From CAG-411 sp045124315 (GTDB taxonomy: Bacteria; Bacillota; Clostridia; Lachnospirales; Lachnospiraceae), in the NCBI GenBank assembly GCA_045124315.1, contig JBGVLO010000176.1:1-64000 (forward strand): a DNA stretch of 64,000 bases, read 5' to 3'. Within the stretch, counting starts at the first letter, position 1. Each line of letters begins with the position of its first letter. Positions 1 through 8,600 of the stretch are shown piece by piece. The notes under the pieces were generated by a model. That model was not told where the DNA came from. It did not search any database and saw nothing but the letters and a program-made list of their open reading frames with translations. The position numbers were made by a program, and so were the translations under genes.

Positions 1-321
1 GGTTTTTCTTCTCGCCCGGATATCTGCCAGATCAATTCGGATCACATCGTACTTATTTAAATTGCAGTCCCAGTTTTCATACTCAGATAACTTTCTTCCC
101 TGGAATAAGGGTCTGGAATCACAGCCCTTCTCAAAGTATGCCGCAATGGTGTTCGCCGTAATCGACTTACCAAATCTTCTTGGTCTGCTGACACATACAT
201 ATCGCTGTTCTGTATTGATTACTTCATTAAAAAATTGCAAAATATCTGTTTTGTCAATATAAATCTGAGAATGTACAACGGAATCAAACTCTTCATTTCC
301 GCGGTTTAAAAAAATCCCCAT
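1..321 (-). CDS. AAA-ATPase-like protein, N-terminal part (runs off the window)
   Basis: The first 107 codons of a protein whose remainder lies outside the window. The visible part begins with MGIFLNRGN, then IYIDKTDILQFF and a P-loop-like RPRRFGKS at about residue 50. This order (a short 'YVDKT' motif, then RPRRFGKS) is typical of the AAA-ATPase_like/DUF1703 family, proteins of unknown role that are often found in many copies in anaerobic gut bacteria. The start is the ATG at 321, preceded by GGAAGGAAG on the minus strand. An extended -10 lies about 30 nt upstream. Family assignment is good; function is unknown. Confidence 0.85.
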   Translation of the reverse strand, partial: MGIFLNRGNEEFDSVVHSQIYIDKTDILQFFNEVINTEQRYVCVSRPRRFGKSITANTIAAYFEKGCDSRPLFQGRKLSEYENWDCNLNKYDVIRIDLADIRARRKT

Positions 322-325
322 ACGA

Positions 326-371
326 ACACTTCCTTCCTGCTATTACCTTTAGTATAACACAAAGGAAGTGT
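326..371 (-). promoter_or_regulatory. Extended -10 promoter inside an inverted repeat
   Basis: On the minus strand TGTTATACT (an extended -10, TATACT at 351-356) lies just upstream of the AAA-ATPase-like gene. It is bracketed by 10-bp inverted arms ACACTTCCTT (326-335) and AAGGAAGTGT (362-371). No good -35 is seen. The arms could be an operator or a weak terminator for the permease gene ending at 388. Confidence 0.5.
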
Positions 372-387
372 ATCTCTCCACAAATTT

Positions 388-2388
388 TTAGTTCTGCATA
401 TCTGTTACAATCTTATAATAAGTACGCGCAGTCATTCGGTATACAATTCCATAAATCAGTGAGAAAATGAGAATTGTAATAACCGTACAAAGAATGAACA
501 CGGAAACATTTGTTAATCCAAACATCAAAAGCAGTCTTCGAATAAGAGGAAATGCACCTGCCACATGAACACAGGACACCAACAATGGAAGGAAAAAGAT
601 CATAACCACCTGTGAACCAATGCTGCTTTTGATTTCTTTTTTCGTCATACCCACTTTTTCCATAATGGCAAACTTTTCTTTATCCTCATATCCCTCTGAA
701 ATCTGCTTGTAGTAAATAATCAATGCTGCTGCCATTAAGAACAATATTCCCAAAAAGACTCCAATAAACATAAGGCCTCCATAAATACTATAGTAACCCT
801 TCTTATATTCCGCCTGGCTCTCCACTGCTATGTCATAATCCCCTTTGTATGCCTTTCGAATGGACTGTTTGAGCTTCTTTTCCATGGTTTCCAGCTTCTT
901 TCCTGGATCCTTACTGTAGCAAAATCCATAACTATAAGTATAATCATATGCACTCTTATCCCCTATCATCTCATACATACTGTCCATGTCCTTCACTACA
1001 ACATAGTAAATCTGAAGCATATTCGCATAATAAGAAAATTCTTTGGATAATTCATCTATTTTTTGAGACACCGTATACTCGCTACCAAACAAGGATACGG
1101 TATCCTTCACTTCTGCATTTGTCCACAAAGCAATTTCATTTTCTTTTAGTGAAATAGGCTCTGCATCCTTCATTGTGCTCTCATACCCCTCCTGGGTAGC
1201 CATACAGACCATCACCACTTCGCTGGAAAACTCCATGTTGGCTGTACTATCCATCATTTTTATTTTCCCGTTTTCCATTATTCCAAAGCCAGTACAACTC
1301 AAGCCCACTTCACAATCTTTCTGTTCAATATTGTATTTGTCCAATACAGTCTGCACCTGTTTCGAAATTTCACTCTCCTGCAAATCTTTTGTTTTCCCTG
1401 TAAAACAGATGTTTATACTCTTTGGATGCATTTCCTCTAACATTTCCTCTGAGCCTGCATACAGGCTGACCGTTGCGGAAAACATAACCAGAACCATGGT
1501 ACATAACACACAAATATTTGCCATACCTACTGCGTTCTGTTTCATACGATACAACATACCGGATATGGAAGTAAAGTGTGTGGTCTGATAATAAAATTTC
1601 TTATTTTTCTTAAGTGCCTTCAAAATAGCAATGCTTCCTGCAGTAAACAATAAATACGTTCCAATTACCACAAGCAACACTGCCAAAAAGAACTTAGGAA
1701 TGGCTTCTAAGGGATTTACTGTAGTAATGGAAATGTAGTATCCAATCCCAATCAATACAAAACTTACAAGTGCCATAAACCATTTTGCCTTTGGTTCCTT
1801 TTCTCCCACGTTGCTTCCCCTTAACAACTCGATTGGTTTCGCCTTTCCAATACGGAAAATATGTGACAGCAAGATCAATGCAAAAATTGCTACAAATAAA
1901 AGAACGGTAAGCTCCAAGCTCATTACGGATACTTTTGCTTTGAGAGAGAAATCCAAATGGATCATTTTACCAAGCAGGAGCAGGATCAACTGATTTAACA
2001 GGATTCCAAAACCGATCCCACCCACAATGGCTACAAGAGCAATAAAAACAGTTTCCCAAAATAGTACGGTACAGATATGGCGCTTTTCCATACCTAAAAT
2101 ATTATAAAGTCCAAATTCTTTTTGTCTTCTCTTCATTAAGAAACTATTGGTATAGAACAAAAATACCACCGAAAAAATACCAATGATTGCCGTTCCAAAT
2201 CTCATGATCAAAATCATAGCCTGAAAATCCGGTAACCTTTTTAAGGAATCGTCAAAAGTAACTGCACCCATAATGTAAAACATAGCTACAGTAAACAAAC
2301 AGGTAAACAGATACGCAAAATAATAGGTTCCATTTTTTTTCACATTACTGATGGCCATTCTTGGATAAAACTTTGTTTTCTTACTCAT
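388..2388 (-). CDS. BceB-type ABC transporter permease (FtsX family)
   Basis: A 666-aa membrane protein with the BceB/FtsX layout: an N-terminal helix near residue 20, a cluster of helices with the conserved RRQKEFGLYNILGMEK segment, a large hydrophilic extracytoplasmic region (roughly residues 310-520) and three or more C-terminal helices. BceAB-type exporters protect Firmicutes from cell-wall-active peptides, and the big external loop normally senses the drug. The ATG at 2388 (MSKKTKF) is chosen because GGTGGTG lies just upstream; it overlaps the end of the ATPase gene by 8 nt, indicating translational coupling. Upstream in the same direction lie the ATPase, histidine kinase and response regulator. 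The actual substrate cannot be read from sequence. Confidence 0.92.
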   Translation of the reverse strand: MSKKTKFYPRMAISNVKKNGTYYFAYLFTCLFTVAMFYIMGAVTFDDSLKRLPDFQAMILIMRFGTAIIGIFSVVFLFYTNSFLMKRRQKEFGLYNILGMEKRHICTVLFWETVFIALVAIVGGIGFGILLNQLILLLLGKMIHLDFSLKAKVSVMSLELTVLLFVAIFALILLSHIFRIGKAKPIELLRGSNVGEKEPKAKWFMALVSFVLIGIGYYISITTVNPLEAIPKFFLAVLLVVIGTYLLFTAGSIAILKALKKNKKFYYQTTHFTSISGMLYRMKQNAVGMANICVLCTMVLVMFSATVSLYAGSEEMLEEMHPKSINICFTGKTKDLQESEISKQVQTVLDKYNIEQKDCEVGLSCTGFGIMENGKIKMMDSTANMEFSSEVVMVCMATQEGYESTMKDAEPISLKENEIALWTNAEVKDTVSLFGSEYTVSQKIDELSKEFSYYANMLQIYYVVVKDMDSMYEMIGDKSAYDYTYSYGFCYSKDPGKKLETMEKKLKQSIRKAYKGDYDIAVESQAEYKKGYYSIYGGLMFIGVFLGILFLMAAALIIYYKQISEGYEDKEKFAIMEKVGMTKKEIKSSIGSQVVMIFFLPLLVSCVHVAGAFPLIRRLLLMFGLTNVSVFILCTVITILIFSLIYGIVYRMTARTYYKIVTDMQN

Positions 2389-3145
2389 GTAAATCACCAC
2401 CTTTTGCAAGCAAGGTCAATGCTGCTGATATTTTTTCAAACATTTCCTCTTTTCCCTGGTTTCCTTTGTAAATCTGATGAAAGACTTCTCCATCTTTCAT
2501 AAATAACACACGGTTTGCACGGCAGGCTGCCTTCGTACTATGGGTAACCATTAAAATGGTCTGATTTTCTTTATTGATCTTATCAAACAAATCCAGCAAA
2601 CCATCTGCGGAACGGGAGTCTAATGCTCCTGTTGGCTCATCTGCCAAAATGATCTGTGGCTGCGTGATCAACGCTCTGGCAACTGCTGCTCTCTGTTTCT
2701 GTCCACCGGATACTTCATATGGATACTTTTCTAGCAGATGGTCAATTTCCAGTTTTTTTGCAATAGGTGCCAGCGCTTCTTCCATCTCCTGAATATTCTT
2801 GCCCGATAAAACCATTGGCAAAAAGATATTGTCTTTTAAGGAAAAGGTATCCAGCAAATTGAAATCCTGGAATACAAATCCCAAATTATCACGACGAAAC
2901 TTGGCTAACTCCTTTTCCTTCATCTGGCTGATCACTTTCCCATTCAAAGAAACCTCTCCGCTGGTTGGTTTATCCAAAGCTGCAAGAATATTTAACAAAG
3001 TGGTTTTTCCTGCTCCGGACTCACCCATGATTGCTACATACTCCCCTTCCTCTACGGAAAAATTAACTCCTTTTAATACTTCCACCTGACTTCCACCTAA
3101 TCTGGTAGAATATGTTTTCTTTACATTCTTTACATCTAATATCAT
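2381..3145 (-). CDS. BceA-type ABC transporter ATP-binding protein
   Basis: A 254-aa ATPase starting MILDVKNVKK. Walker A GESGAGKTT, Q-loop FVFQDFNLLD, signature VSGGQKQR, Walker B ILADEPTGALD and the H-loop (MVTHS) are all present, so it should be active. Length and motif spelling match BceA/MacB-like (LolD-type) exporters. The open frame extends further upstream to 3250, but that part is a family-B repeat; the ATG at 3145 has GAGG about 8 nt upstream. It pairs with the overlapping permease gene. The 239-nt gap to the kinase gene holds a terminator-like hairpin and a repeat, so separate transcription of the ABC pair is possible. Confidence 0.94.
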   Translation of the reverse strand: MILDVKNVKKTYSTRLGGSQVEVLKGVNFSVEEGEYVAIMGESGAGKTTLLNILAALDKPTSGEVSLNGKVISQMKEKELAKFRRDNLGFVFQDFNLLDTFSLKDNIFLPMVLSGKNIQEMEEALAPIAKKLEIDHLLEKYPYEVSGGQKQRAAVARALITQPQIILADEPTGALDSRSADGLLDLFDKINKENQTILMVTHSTKAACRANRVLFMKDGEVFHQIYKGNQGKEEMFEKISAALTLLAKGGDLHE

Positions 3146-3170
3146 ATCTTCAACCTCGCATTCTTCTTTT

Positions 3171-3231
3171 TTCGTATTCTGTTGTGCAATTTTACAATAG
3201 CAATTTAGAGAGTGACCGTTTGACACTCTAC
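3171..3231 (-). repeat. Family-B intergenic repeat (partial copy B3)
   Basis: Read on the minus strand, this segment matches the family-B element at 45290-45369: both have GTGTCAAA(A/C)GGTCACT, then CTAAATTGCTATTGT-like sequence and AAATTGCACAACA. It sits directly upstream of the ABC ATPase start. The left inverted arm is present; the right arm is degenerate. Confidence 0.7.
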
Positions 3232-3297
3232 TCATATCTTGTAACTGCATTTTACCCCTTTCCCTCTTCTTCCTCCATCGATATAGCTTACAAAATC

Positions 3298-3333
3298 AAA
3301 AGCCAACCTTACAATAATGTAAGGTTGACTTTT
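3298..3333 (-). terminator. Probable rho-independent terminator after the sensor kinase
   Basis: A 16-bp stem (AAAAGTCAACCTTACA, loop TTAT, near-perfect complement with one G-T pair), followed on the minus strand by GATTTTG. It lies downstream of the kinase stop at 3385. A second smaller hairpin (arms GTTCC/GGAAC, 3345-3372) precedes it. Confidence 0.6.
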
Positions 3334-3384
3334 AAAATTCGGTAGTTCCTGCACACTTTGCTGTGCTGGAACGTATGAAAGTAT

Positions 3385-4398
3385 TTACTCATATACCACT
3401 TCTACCGGCTTCCTCTTAAGGTAAAGTTTTACCTTTGTTCCCACTCCAACCGTAGATTCCAAGACGATTTCATGCCCTAGCTTCTGTAGGATTTCTCTAC
3501 ACAGATACAACCCGATTCCCGTAGATTTTTTATCTTTTCTTCCATTGTAGCCGGTATATCCCTTTTCAAACACCCGTGGCAGATCCTCTGGTTCAATGCC
3601 AAGTCCCGTATCCTCAATTGCCAGATAGTCCCCGTTCGAATCTGTGTCCATATAAATGCGCACCGTTCCCGTTTTTGTATATTTAATGGCGTTGGACAAT
3701 ATCTGCTCAAGAACAAACTGCAGCCACTTTGCATCCGTAACCGTCTTATATGTAAAAGGCTGAAAATCCATTTGTATCTGTTTCATAATAAACAGTTTGG
3801 CGTATTTTCGCACTGCTTTTTTCGCTACTTCCTCCACGTCATATTCCTTTAAAATATAGTCTGTTGAAATTTGATGCATGCGCGAGACTTGTAATGCCGT
3901 TTCTACATACTGTTCAATATAAAACATCTGCATTTTGATATCTTTTTTTACAGAAAATTCTTCTGTATCTAATAACAACTGCGTCGCTGCAATTGGTGTC
4001 TTGATCTGATGCACCCACAGAGTATAAAACTCCATCATCTCCTGTTGCTGACTGTCCTTTTCCGATATTAGCTGTTGCATGCTTCCTTCCAATTCTTCTA
4101 CCATCTCACAGAGCTTGGTTTCCCACAAATTCTTCCCATCCTTTGGCAGCTTATGCACTACCTCCGGATCCTTTGCTGACAGTCTGCTATACTGTTCTAC
4201 TTTCCTTTTATACATCCAAAAATCCACAAGAGTGGCTAGGAAAAGCAAAAATCCACAAAGTTGTGTAGCATATACCAAATAATCTCTGCTAATTCCCTTG
4301 TATAGATTTCCCAATCCAACAAATACACTTATATTTAGAAGCCAAAATACGAAAAAACCTCTCCGGCTTCTCCAATAATCTGCCAGAATACTTCCCAT
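3385..4398 (-). CDS. BceS-type sensor histidine kinase
   Basis: A 337-aa kinase with two N-terminal helices (about residues 12-28 and 38-60) separated by only a few residues, which is the intramembrane-sensing (BceS) design. The phospho-acceptor is in VHQIKTPIAA (H near residue 131). ATP-binding motifs: N box LSNAIKYT, G1 EDTGLGIEP, G2 STGIGLYL. These kinases usually sense drug flux through the partner BceAB exporter, whose genes lie immediately downstream. The start is supported by GGAGG 5 nt before the ATG. The gap to the response regulator is 22 nt, so the two are co-transcribed. Confidence 0.93.
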   Translation of the reverse strand: MGSILADYWRSRRGFFVFWLLNISVFVGLGNLYKGISRDYLVYATQLCGFLLFLATLVDFWMYKRKVEQYSRLSAKDPEVVHKLPKDGKNLWETKLCEMVEELEGSMQQLISEKDSQQQEMMEFYTLWVHQIKTPIAATQLLLDTEEFSVKKDIKMQMFYIEQYVETALQVSRMHQISTDYILKEYDVEEVAKKAVRKYAKLFIMKQIQMDFQPFTYKTVTDAKWLQFVLEQILSNAIKYTKTGTVRIYMDTDSNGDYLAIEDTGLGIEPEDLPRVFEKGYTGYNGRKDKKSTGIGLYLCREILQKLGHEIVLESTVGVGTKVKLYLKRKPVEVVYE

Positions 4399-4420
4399 GG
4401 TATCCTCCTCACTAATTATT

Positions 4421-5098
4421 TCAATCTTGTATCATGTATCCAATTCCTTTTTTGGTGACAATAAAATCCGTGACGCCCATTTTCTCCAGTTTTTTTCGCA
4501 ATCTTGTCACATTGACGGTCAGGGTGTTGTCATCTACAAAGCTGTCGTCCTCCCACAACTTTACCATAATATCTTCTCTGGATACGACTCTTCCTTTTTG
4601 CTCCATCAGCACTTGTAAAATGCGGTATTCATTTTTCGTCAGTTCTACTTTTTGTCCCTCGTACACAACGGTTGTATTGTTTACATTGAGGATCACACCT
4701 TTATGCTCCATCAAATTTGTTTCCCTGCCAAATTCATATGTCCTTCGCAATAACGCCTGTACCTTTGTAACCAAAAATGTCAGATCAAAGGGCTTCGCAA
4801 CAAAATCATCTGCCCCCATATTCATTGCCATAACCATATTCATATTGTCTGACATGGAAGACAAAAAAATTATTGGTACCTTGGAAACCTTTCTGATTTC
4901 CTGGCACCAATGAAATCCATTTTGGGAAGGCAACGAAATATCCATCAAAACTAACTGGGGTTCATAATCTACAAATTTTCCCAACACATTATGAAAATCT
5001 TCTACGCAATCTGCTTCCATGTTCCAGCTTTCCAACTGTTTCTTTATGGTATTTGCAATTACCTCTTCATCTTCTACGATCAGCACCTTATATTTCAT
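4421..5098 (-). CDS. OmpR-family response regulator (BceR-like)
   Basis: A 225-aa regulator. Receiver domain residues 1-120 with acidic pair EDEE, phospho-acceptor Asp in LVLMDISLP, and Lys in VAKPFD; winged-helix DNA-binding domain residues 130-222 (ELTKNEYRIL, LWEDDSFVDDNTLTVNVTRLRKKL, KGIGYMI). It should activate the adjacent exporter genes when phosphorylated by the neighbouring kinase. The ATG at 5098 has AAAGGG about 7 nt upstream and overlaps the end of tadA by 11 nt. Confidence 0.95.
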   Translation of the reverse strand: MKYKVLIVEDEEVIANTIKKQLESWNMEADCVEDFHNVLGKFVDYEPQLVLMDISLPSQNGFHWCQEIRKVSKVPIIFLSSMSDNMNMVMAMNMGADDFVAKPFDLTFLVTKVQALLRRTYEFGRETNLMEHKGVILNVNNTTVVYEGQKVELTKNEYRILQVLMEQKGRVVSREDIMVKLWEDDSFVDDNTLTVNVTRLRKKLEKMGVTDFIVTKKGIGYMIQD

Positions 5099-5573
5099 CT
5101 TTTTTCCCTTTCTTCTTTCTCATGGCACGAAAAAAATCCTTCATCATTTGACTGCATTCTTCCTCTAAAACACCTTTTGTCAGTTCCACCTGATGATTGA
5201 ACTGTTCCATCTGTAATAAATTTATAATAGAGCCTGCACATCCTGCTTTCTTATTGCTGGCACCAATTACCACTCTCGGAATCCTGGCCTGCACGATGGC
5301 ACCTGCACACATCTGACAAGGTTCTAACGTAATATACATGGTACATTCTTCCACTCTCCAGTCACCCAATTTCTTACATGCCTTTCGAATGGCCAATAAC
5401 TCTGCATGTGCCAATGTACTCTTCATGGTATTTCGTTTGTTGTAACCTCTTGCTATAATCTTTCCCTCATGCACGATGACGCAACCAATGGGAACTTCAT
5501 CCAGGTCTTCCGCTTTCTTAGCCTGTTTGATAGCCTCCCTCATGAACCTCTCATGTATCTGTTCCTGTTCCAT
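5088..5573 (-). CDS. tadA: tRNA-specific adenosine deaminase TadA
   Basis: A 161-aa zinc deaminase that converts A34 to inosine in the anticodon of tRNA-Arg(ACG), allowing decoding of CGN codons. Zinc/catalytic motifs are HAELLAI (His and the proton-shuttling Glu) and PCQMCAGAI (two Cys); the N-terminal FMREAIKQAKKA is also typical. The start is the ATG at 5573, with AAGGAG 8 nt upstream, rather than a longer reading to 5618. Its 3' end overlaps the response regulator start by 11 nt, an unusual coupling of a housekeeping gene to a stress regulator. Confidence 0.96.
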   Translation of the reverse strand: MEQEQIHERFMREAIKQAKKAEDLDEVPIGCVIVHEGKIIARGYNKRNTMKSTLAHAELLAIRKACKKLGDWRVEECTMYITLEPCQMCAGAIVQARIPRVVIGASNKKAGCAGSIINLLQMEQFNHQVELTKGVLEEECSQMMKDFFRAMRKKKGKKDEI

Positions 5574-5642
5574 CCCTGTTCTCTCCTTGCCGAATCTCCA
5601 TAGTTTCACTCTTTGCAAAATTTTTCCTTACTGTTCATATAC

Positions 5643-5732
5643 AAAGTCATTTACTTAAGCACGAAAACTTAAGATACGGTTATTCACATTCCAATCCGTT
5701 CGTAAAACTTCAAGGCTTAAGTAAATGACTTT
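5643..5732. repeat. Family-A palindromic element (copy A1)
   Basis: Perfect 18-bp inverted arms AAAGTCATTTACTTAAGC (5643-5660) and its complement (5715-5732) enclose 54 nt. It is preceded by TTACTGTTCATATAC, the shared end motif of other repeats here. The arms recur with small changes at 17519-17572. It lies 3 nt past the acetyltransferase stop. Confidence 0.85.
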
Positions 5733-5735
5733 TAA

Positions 5736-6281
5736 TCAACGTGCAATTTTGGCATAGCGATACATATCCTGCCATTGTCCCTGAAAACAAACAATTTCCT
5801 TTGCAATTCCTTCCCTATCATAGCCCATCCCATTCAATAACGCAATAGAAGCAGCATTTTGGGGATGCACCATTGCTTCGATTCTATGAAGACCACACTC
5901 CTTAAATAAAACATGCTCCAGGCAGGCAACCGCTTCCTTCCCATATCCATTTTTGCAATAATCTTTGTGAATTTTATAACCAATATTACAATTTGAAAAC
6001 GCTCCATAACGAATGGATGCAGCACTGACTGCACCAATAATTTTATGAGGCTGCTTCTTCTCAAACACATAATACCGCAACATCGTACCTCTCACCATAA
6101 GATTGTATTCTGCTTCTAACATTGCTTTATGGTAACCCACCGTATAATATTGCTTTTGTCGCTCAATCTCCCAGGGTTCCAAATGCTCCCTGTTCTCATC
6201 ATAAAAATCCACCACCTGCTGTGCATAATTGGTAGTCAGGATCTGTAACAACAACCGATCTGTCTCACAAAAAAATTTCAT
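5736..6281 (-). CDS. GNAT-family N-acetyltransferase (RimJ/RimL-like)
   Basis: A 181-aa protein of the acetyltransf_3 type: N-terminal ETDRLLLQI, middle IGYKIHKDYCKNGYGKEA (the acetyl-CoA pyrophosphate-binding Q/R-x-x-G-x-G/A region) and C-terminal HPQNAASIALLNGMGYDREG. This is the ribosomal-protein-alanine acetyltransferase branch, whose members modify protein N-termini or small molecules; the substrate is not predictable. The start is supported by TAGGAG 7 nt upstream. It is monocistronic and flanked by family-A and family-B repeats. Confidence 0.88.
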   Translation of the reverse strand: MKFFCETDRLLLQILTTNYAQQVVDFYDENREHLEPWEIERQKQYYTVGYHKAMLEAEYNLMVRGTMLRYYVFEKKQPHKIIGAVSAASIRYGAFSNCNIGYKIHKDYCKNGYGKEAVACLEHVLFKECGLHRIEAMVHPQNAASIALLNGMGYDREGIAKEIVCFQGQWQDMYRYAKIAR

Positions 6282-6308
6282 ACTCCTTCTCCTACTCTTT
6301 TCTGGTAT

Positions 6309-6375
6309 GATTAAGGTGTCAAAAGCCTATATTTGATTAGGCTATTGTAAAAAGTGACCTTTTAACACCTTAATC
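6309..6375. repeat. Family-B palindromic element (copy B1)
   Basis: Arms GATTAAGGTGTCAAAAG (6309-6325) and CTTTTAACACCTTAATC (6359-6375), nearly complementary. The minus strand begins GGTGTTAAAAGGTCACTT, which matches copy B2 at 45290-45369 and B3 at 3171-3231. Confidence 0.8.
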
Positions 6376-6387
6376 CTAATATGTAAC

Positions 6388-6421
6388 ACAAGGGCTGTAA
6401 AATAAACTTTACAGCCCTTGT
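6388..6421 (-). terminator. Terminator-like hairpin after the EAL gene
   Basis: Perfect 14-bp stem (ACAAGGGCTGTAAA and its complement, 6-nt loop), 14 nt past the EAL gene stop. The minus-strand tail (GTTACATATT) is only mildly T-rich, so it may act as a 3'-end hairpin rather than a strong terminator. Confidence 0.6.
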
Positions 6422-6435
6422 AGTTCTATATAGAT

Positions 6436-8409
6436 TTAGGGATTGATGCGATTATTCTCTTTCAGGAACTTCAAATAATCCTCTTCCGATAAAGGTTTTG
6501 AAAAATAATACCCCTGCAGATAATGTACCCCCAACCGAATCAGTTCGTCCTTCTGTTCTTCTGTCTCCACACCTTCCGCAACAATACAAACCTTCATCTC
6601 ACCTAACATCCGAACCGAATATGGCAATACGGCTCTTGTCTTTGGATTTGTCCCTCCAAAATGCGCCCACACAATACTTTTGTCCAACTTCACAATCTGG
6701 AATGGATAATCCACCAAATACTTCAAGTTAGAGGCACCAGATCCATAATCATCCAATGCAAAGGTAGAACCGCACCTCTGTAACTCTACCATATTTCGAA
6801 TCAAATTGTCACTGTTTTCAATAGTAGAAGTCTCTGTCACTTCAAAATTAATAAAATTCGCTGGAATGTTATATTCCCGAATCAACTTCTTCAACTGGTC
6901 TGCCAGATCCTGCTGCATACACTGGTTTCCAGATAAATTCAATTCCACATACTGCACTCCGTAATCCCGCAGTCGGGCTCTTTGTATGAATTGGAAGGTC
7001 TTACGAAGAATCACCTCCTCCAATTGTAAGATCAAATGCTCCTTCTCAGCAATCGGAATGAATTCTTCCGGCGACACAAAACCAATGCTGTTTGTGTCAC
7101 GTAATCGCACCAACGCCTCTGCAGAATGAAAATCCTCCTGTAAGGCAGAATAAATAGGCTGATAATACATTTCAATGCCTTCCGTACGAATGGCTTCTTC
7201 CACCAAATGACGCACATCATCATATCGTTTCTGCTTACGGTAGAACTCCTCATTGATGGTCTGCATCACATTGTATTTCTTATAATAAGTATCCGTCATA
7301 AAATATTTAATAACCGAATGAAATTCTTCTTCCGTCTGCACACGACCCGGAACATCAAACAACAACATAGTGGCAACAATCTTTACTTTCGGATTAGCCT
7401 CATCCAAATAAATTCCATCGGTCACCCAGGATCCAATCTTCATGGCATATCGTTCTGCCTCTTCTGTGTTATGAAACATCACAAAAAACTTATCATCATC
7501 CCGAAAAACATCCATCTTCATCTGTTTGCGTTCTTTCTTCGGTCTGTGAATCAATCCCGCACACAATCTTTGGTATACTTTCCGCTTATTCTGTGGGGAA
7601 AATCCACCTTTAAGCCCTTCAAAATCATACACGGACATAAGCAATACGGCAAACTTTGTCTTACGGTCAATTCGGTCTTTCATCATAATCCTAAGTCCAT
7701 CATTGTTAAAGGCATTTGTACTCTGATCAAGATAATAATCCGGAGACTGTATGGTGAAAAATACCGATACCAATAACAAAGTAAAACAGAAATAAACCAC
7801 GAGCTGATCACGGAAAAACAAGAACTGTAAAATTCCAACAAATCCAGAAAGAACTATACAACCGTAAAAACCGCGTAATATCCTCTTTGAAAACCTGTAC
7901 TTCCCCCTATTCACAATCCATAATCCATACAACAAGGAAAGTACCGGCATAATAACTGTCACTTTGTATAACCTTCCATAAGTGTATCGCAGGCTCTCAT
8001 CAAACCAAAATACTTCATGTGTAACTGGTGTAGAGAAAATTAACAGAATATACAGTATAGAAAGAAACAAAAGCCCTATACACCCGATCTGTTTTCTTTC
8101 ATCCGGTGTAAAAATAGACATAGCATACACCAAAAATACAAGTAGTACAATCTGCTGTAATACAAATCCCAGCATAGTGAAAGCATACAACACCACTATA
8201 GGAATTCTACTTTCCTCTGTTCTATTCACATGATTGACCATAATTGATGTTACAATATCCAACAGATTCAGCAAAAGCATCAACTGTACGACCCTGGAAA
8301 ATAATCGATTCTTGAATATATCCAATTGTCTCTTGGTCTTTAATAAGATGATCATCATGATCAAGAAAACTACAGATGCCACCTCAAAGTAGATATTATA
8401 ATGTTCCAT
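6436..8409 (-). CDS. Membrane EAL-domain c-di-GMP phosphodiesterase with degenerate GGDEF
   Basis: A 657-aa protein. Residues 1-230 contain about seven predicted membrane helices. Residues 235-400 resemble a GGDEF fold, but the signature is RDDDK instead of GGDEF, so cyclase activity is unlikely. Residues 410-650 are an EAL domain with all the usual catalytic elements: SAEALVRL, NLSGNQ, FEVTET, LDDYGSG, VKLDKS, VAEGVE and QGYYFSKPL. It is therefore predicted to hydrolyse c-di-GMP in response to a membrane signal. The start at 8409 has GGGGAGG 7 nt upstream. A sigma-A promoter lies at 8563-8591. Confidence 0.93.
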   Translation of the reverse strand: MEHYNIYFEVASVVFLIMMIILLKTKRQLDIFKNRLFSRVVQLMLLLNLLDIVTSIMVNHVNRTEESRIPIVVLYAFTMLGFVLQQIVLLVFLVYAMSIFTPDERKQIGCIGLLFLSILYILLIFSTPVTHEVFWFDESLRYTYGRLYKVTVIMPVLSLLYGLWIVNRGKYRFSKRILRGFYGCIVLSGFVGILQFLFFRDQLVVYFCFTLLLVSVFFTIQSPDYYLDQSTNAFNNDGLRIMMKDRIDRKTKFAVLLMSVYDFEGLKGGFSPQNKRKVYQRLCAGLIHRPKKERKQMKMDVFRDDDKFFVMFHNTEEAERYAMKIGSWVTDGIYLDEANPKVKIVATMLLFDVPGRVQTEEEFHSVIKYFMTDTYYKKYNVMQTINEEFYRKQKRYDDVRHLVEEAIRTEGIEMYYQPIYSALQEDFHSAEALVRLRDTNSIGFVSPEEFIPIAEKEHLILQLEEVILRKTFQFIQRARLRDYGVQYVELNLSGNQCMQQDLADQLKKLIREYNIPANFINFEVTETSTIENSDNLIRNMVELQRCGSTFALDDYGSGASNLKYLVDYPFQIVKLDKSIVWAHFGGTNPKTRAVLPYSVRMLGEMKVCIVAEGVETEEQKDELIRLGVHYLQGYYFSKPLSEEDYLKFLKENNRINP

Positions 8410-8562
8410 CCCTGCACCTCCCCTCTGTGCACTTTATCCCTTTGTACTTTTTACATTTTTACCCCTGTACTAAAACTTTTCACGTACCTATATGTCTATA
8501 TGATGAAAAAATCAGGAAATAACATTTAATTCTTGTTATTAATAGACAATCCTAATACCGTT

Positions 8563-8591
8563 ATTTTATCATATATTCTATTTTGTTTCAA
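8563..8591 (-). promoter_or_regulatory. Sigma-A promoter of the EAL gene
   Basis: On the minus strand: TTGAAA (8586-8591), 17-nt spacer, TAAAAT (8563-8568), with TG one base before the -10. It gives a leader of about 150 nt before the ATG at 8409. Confidence 0.65.
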
Positions 8592-8600
8592 CCAAGTTAT

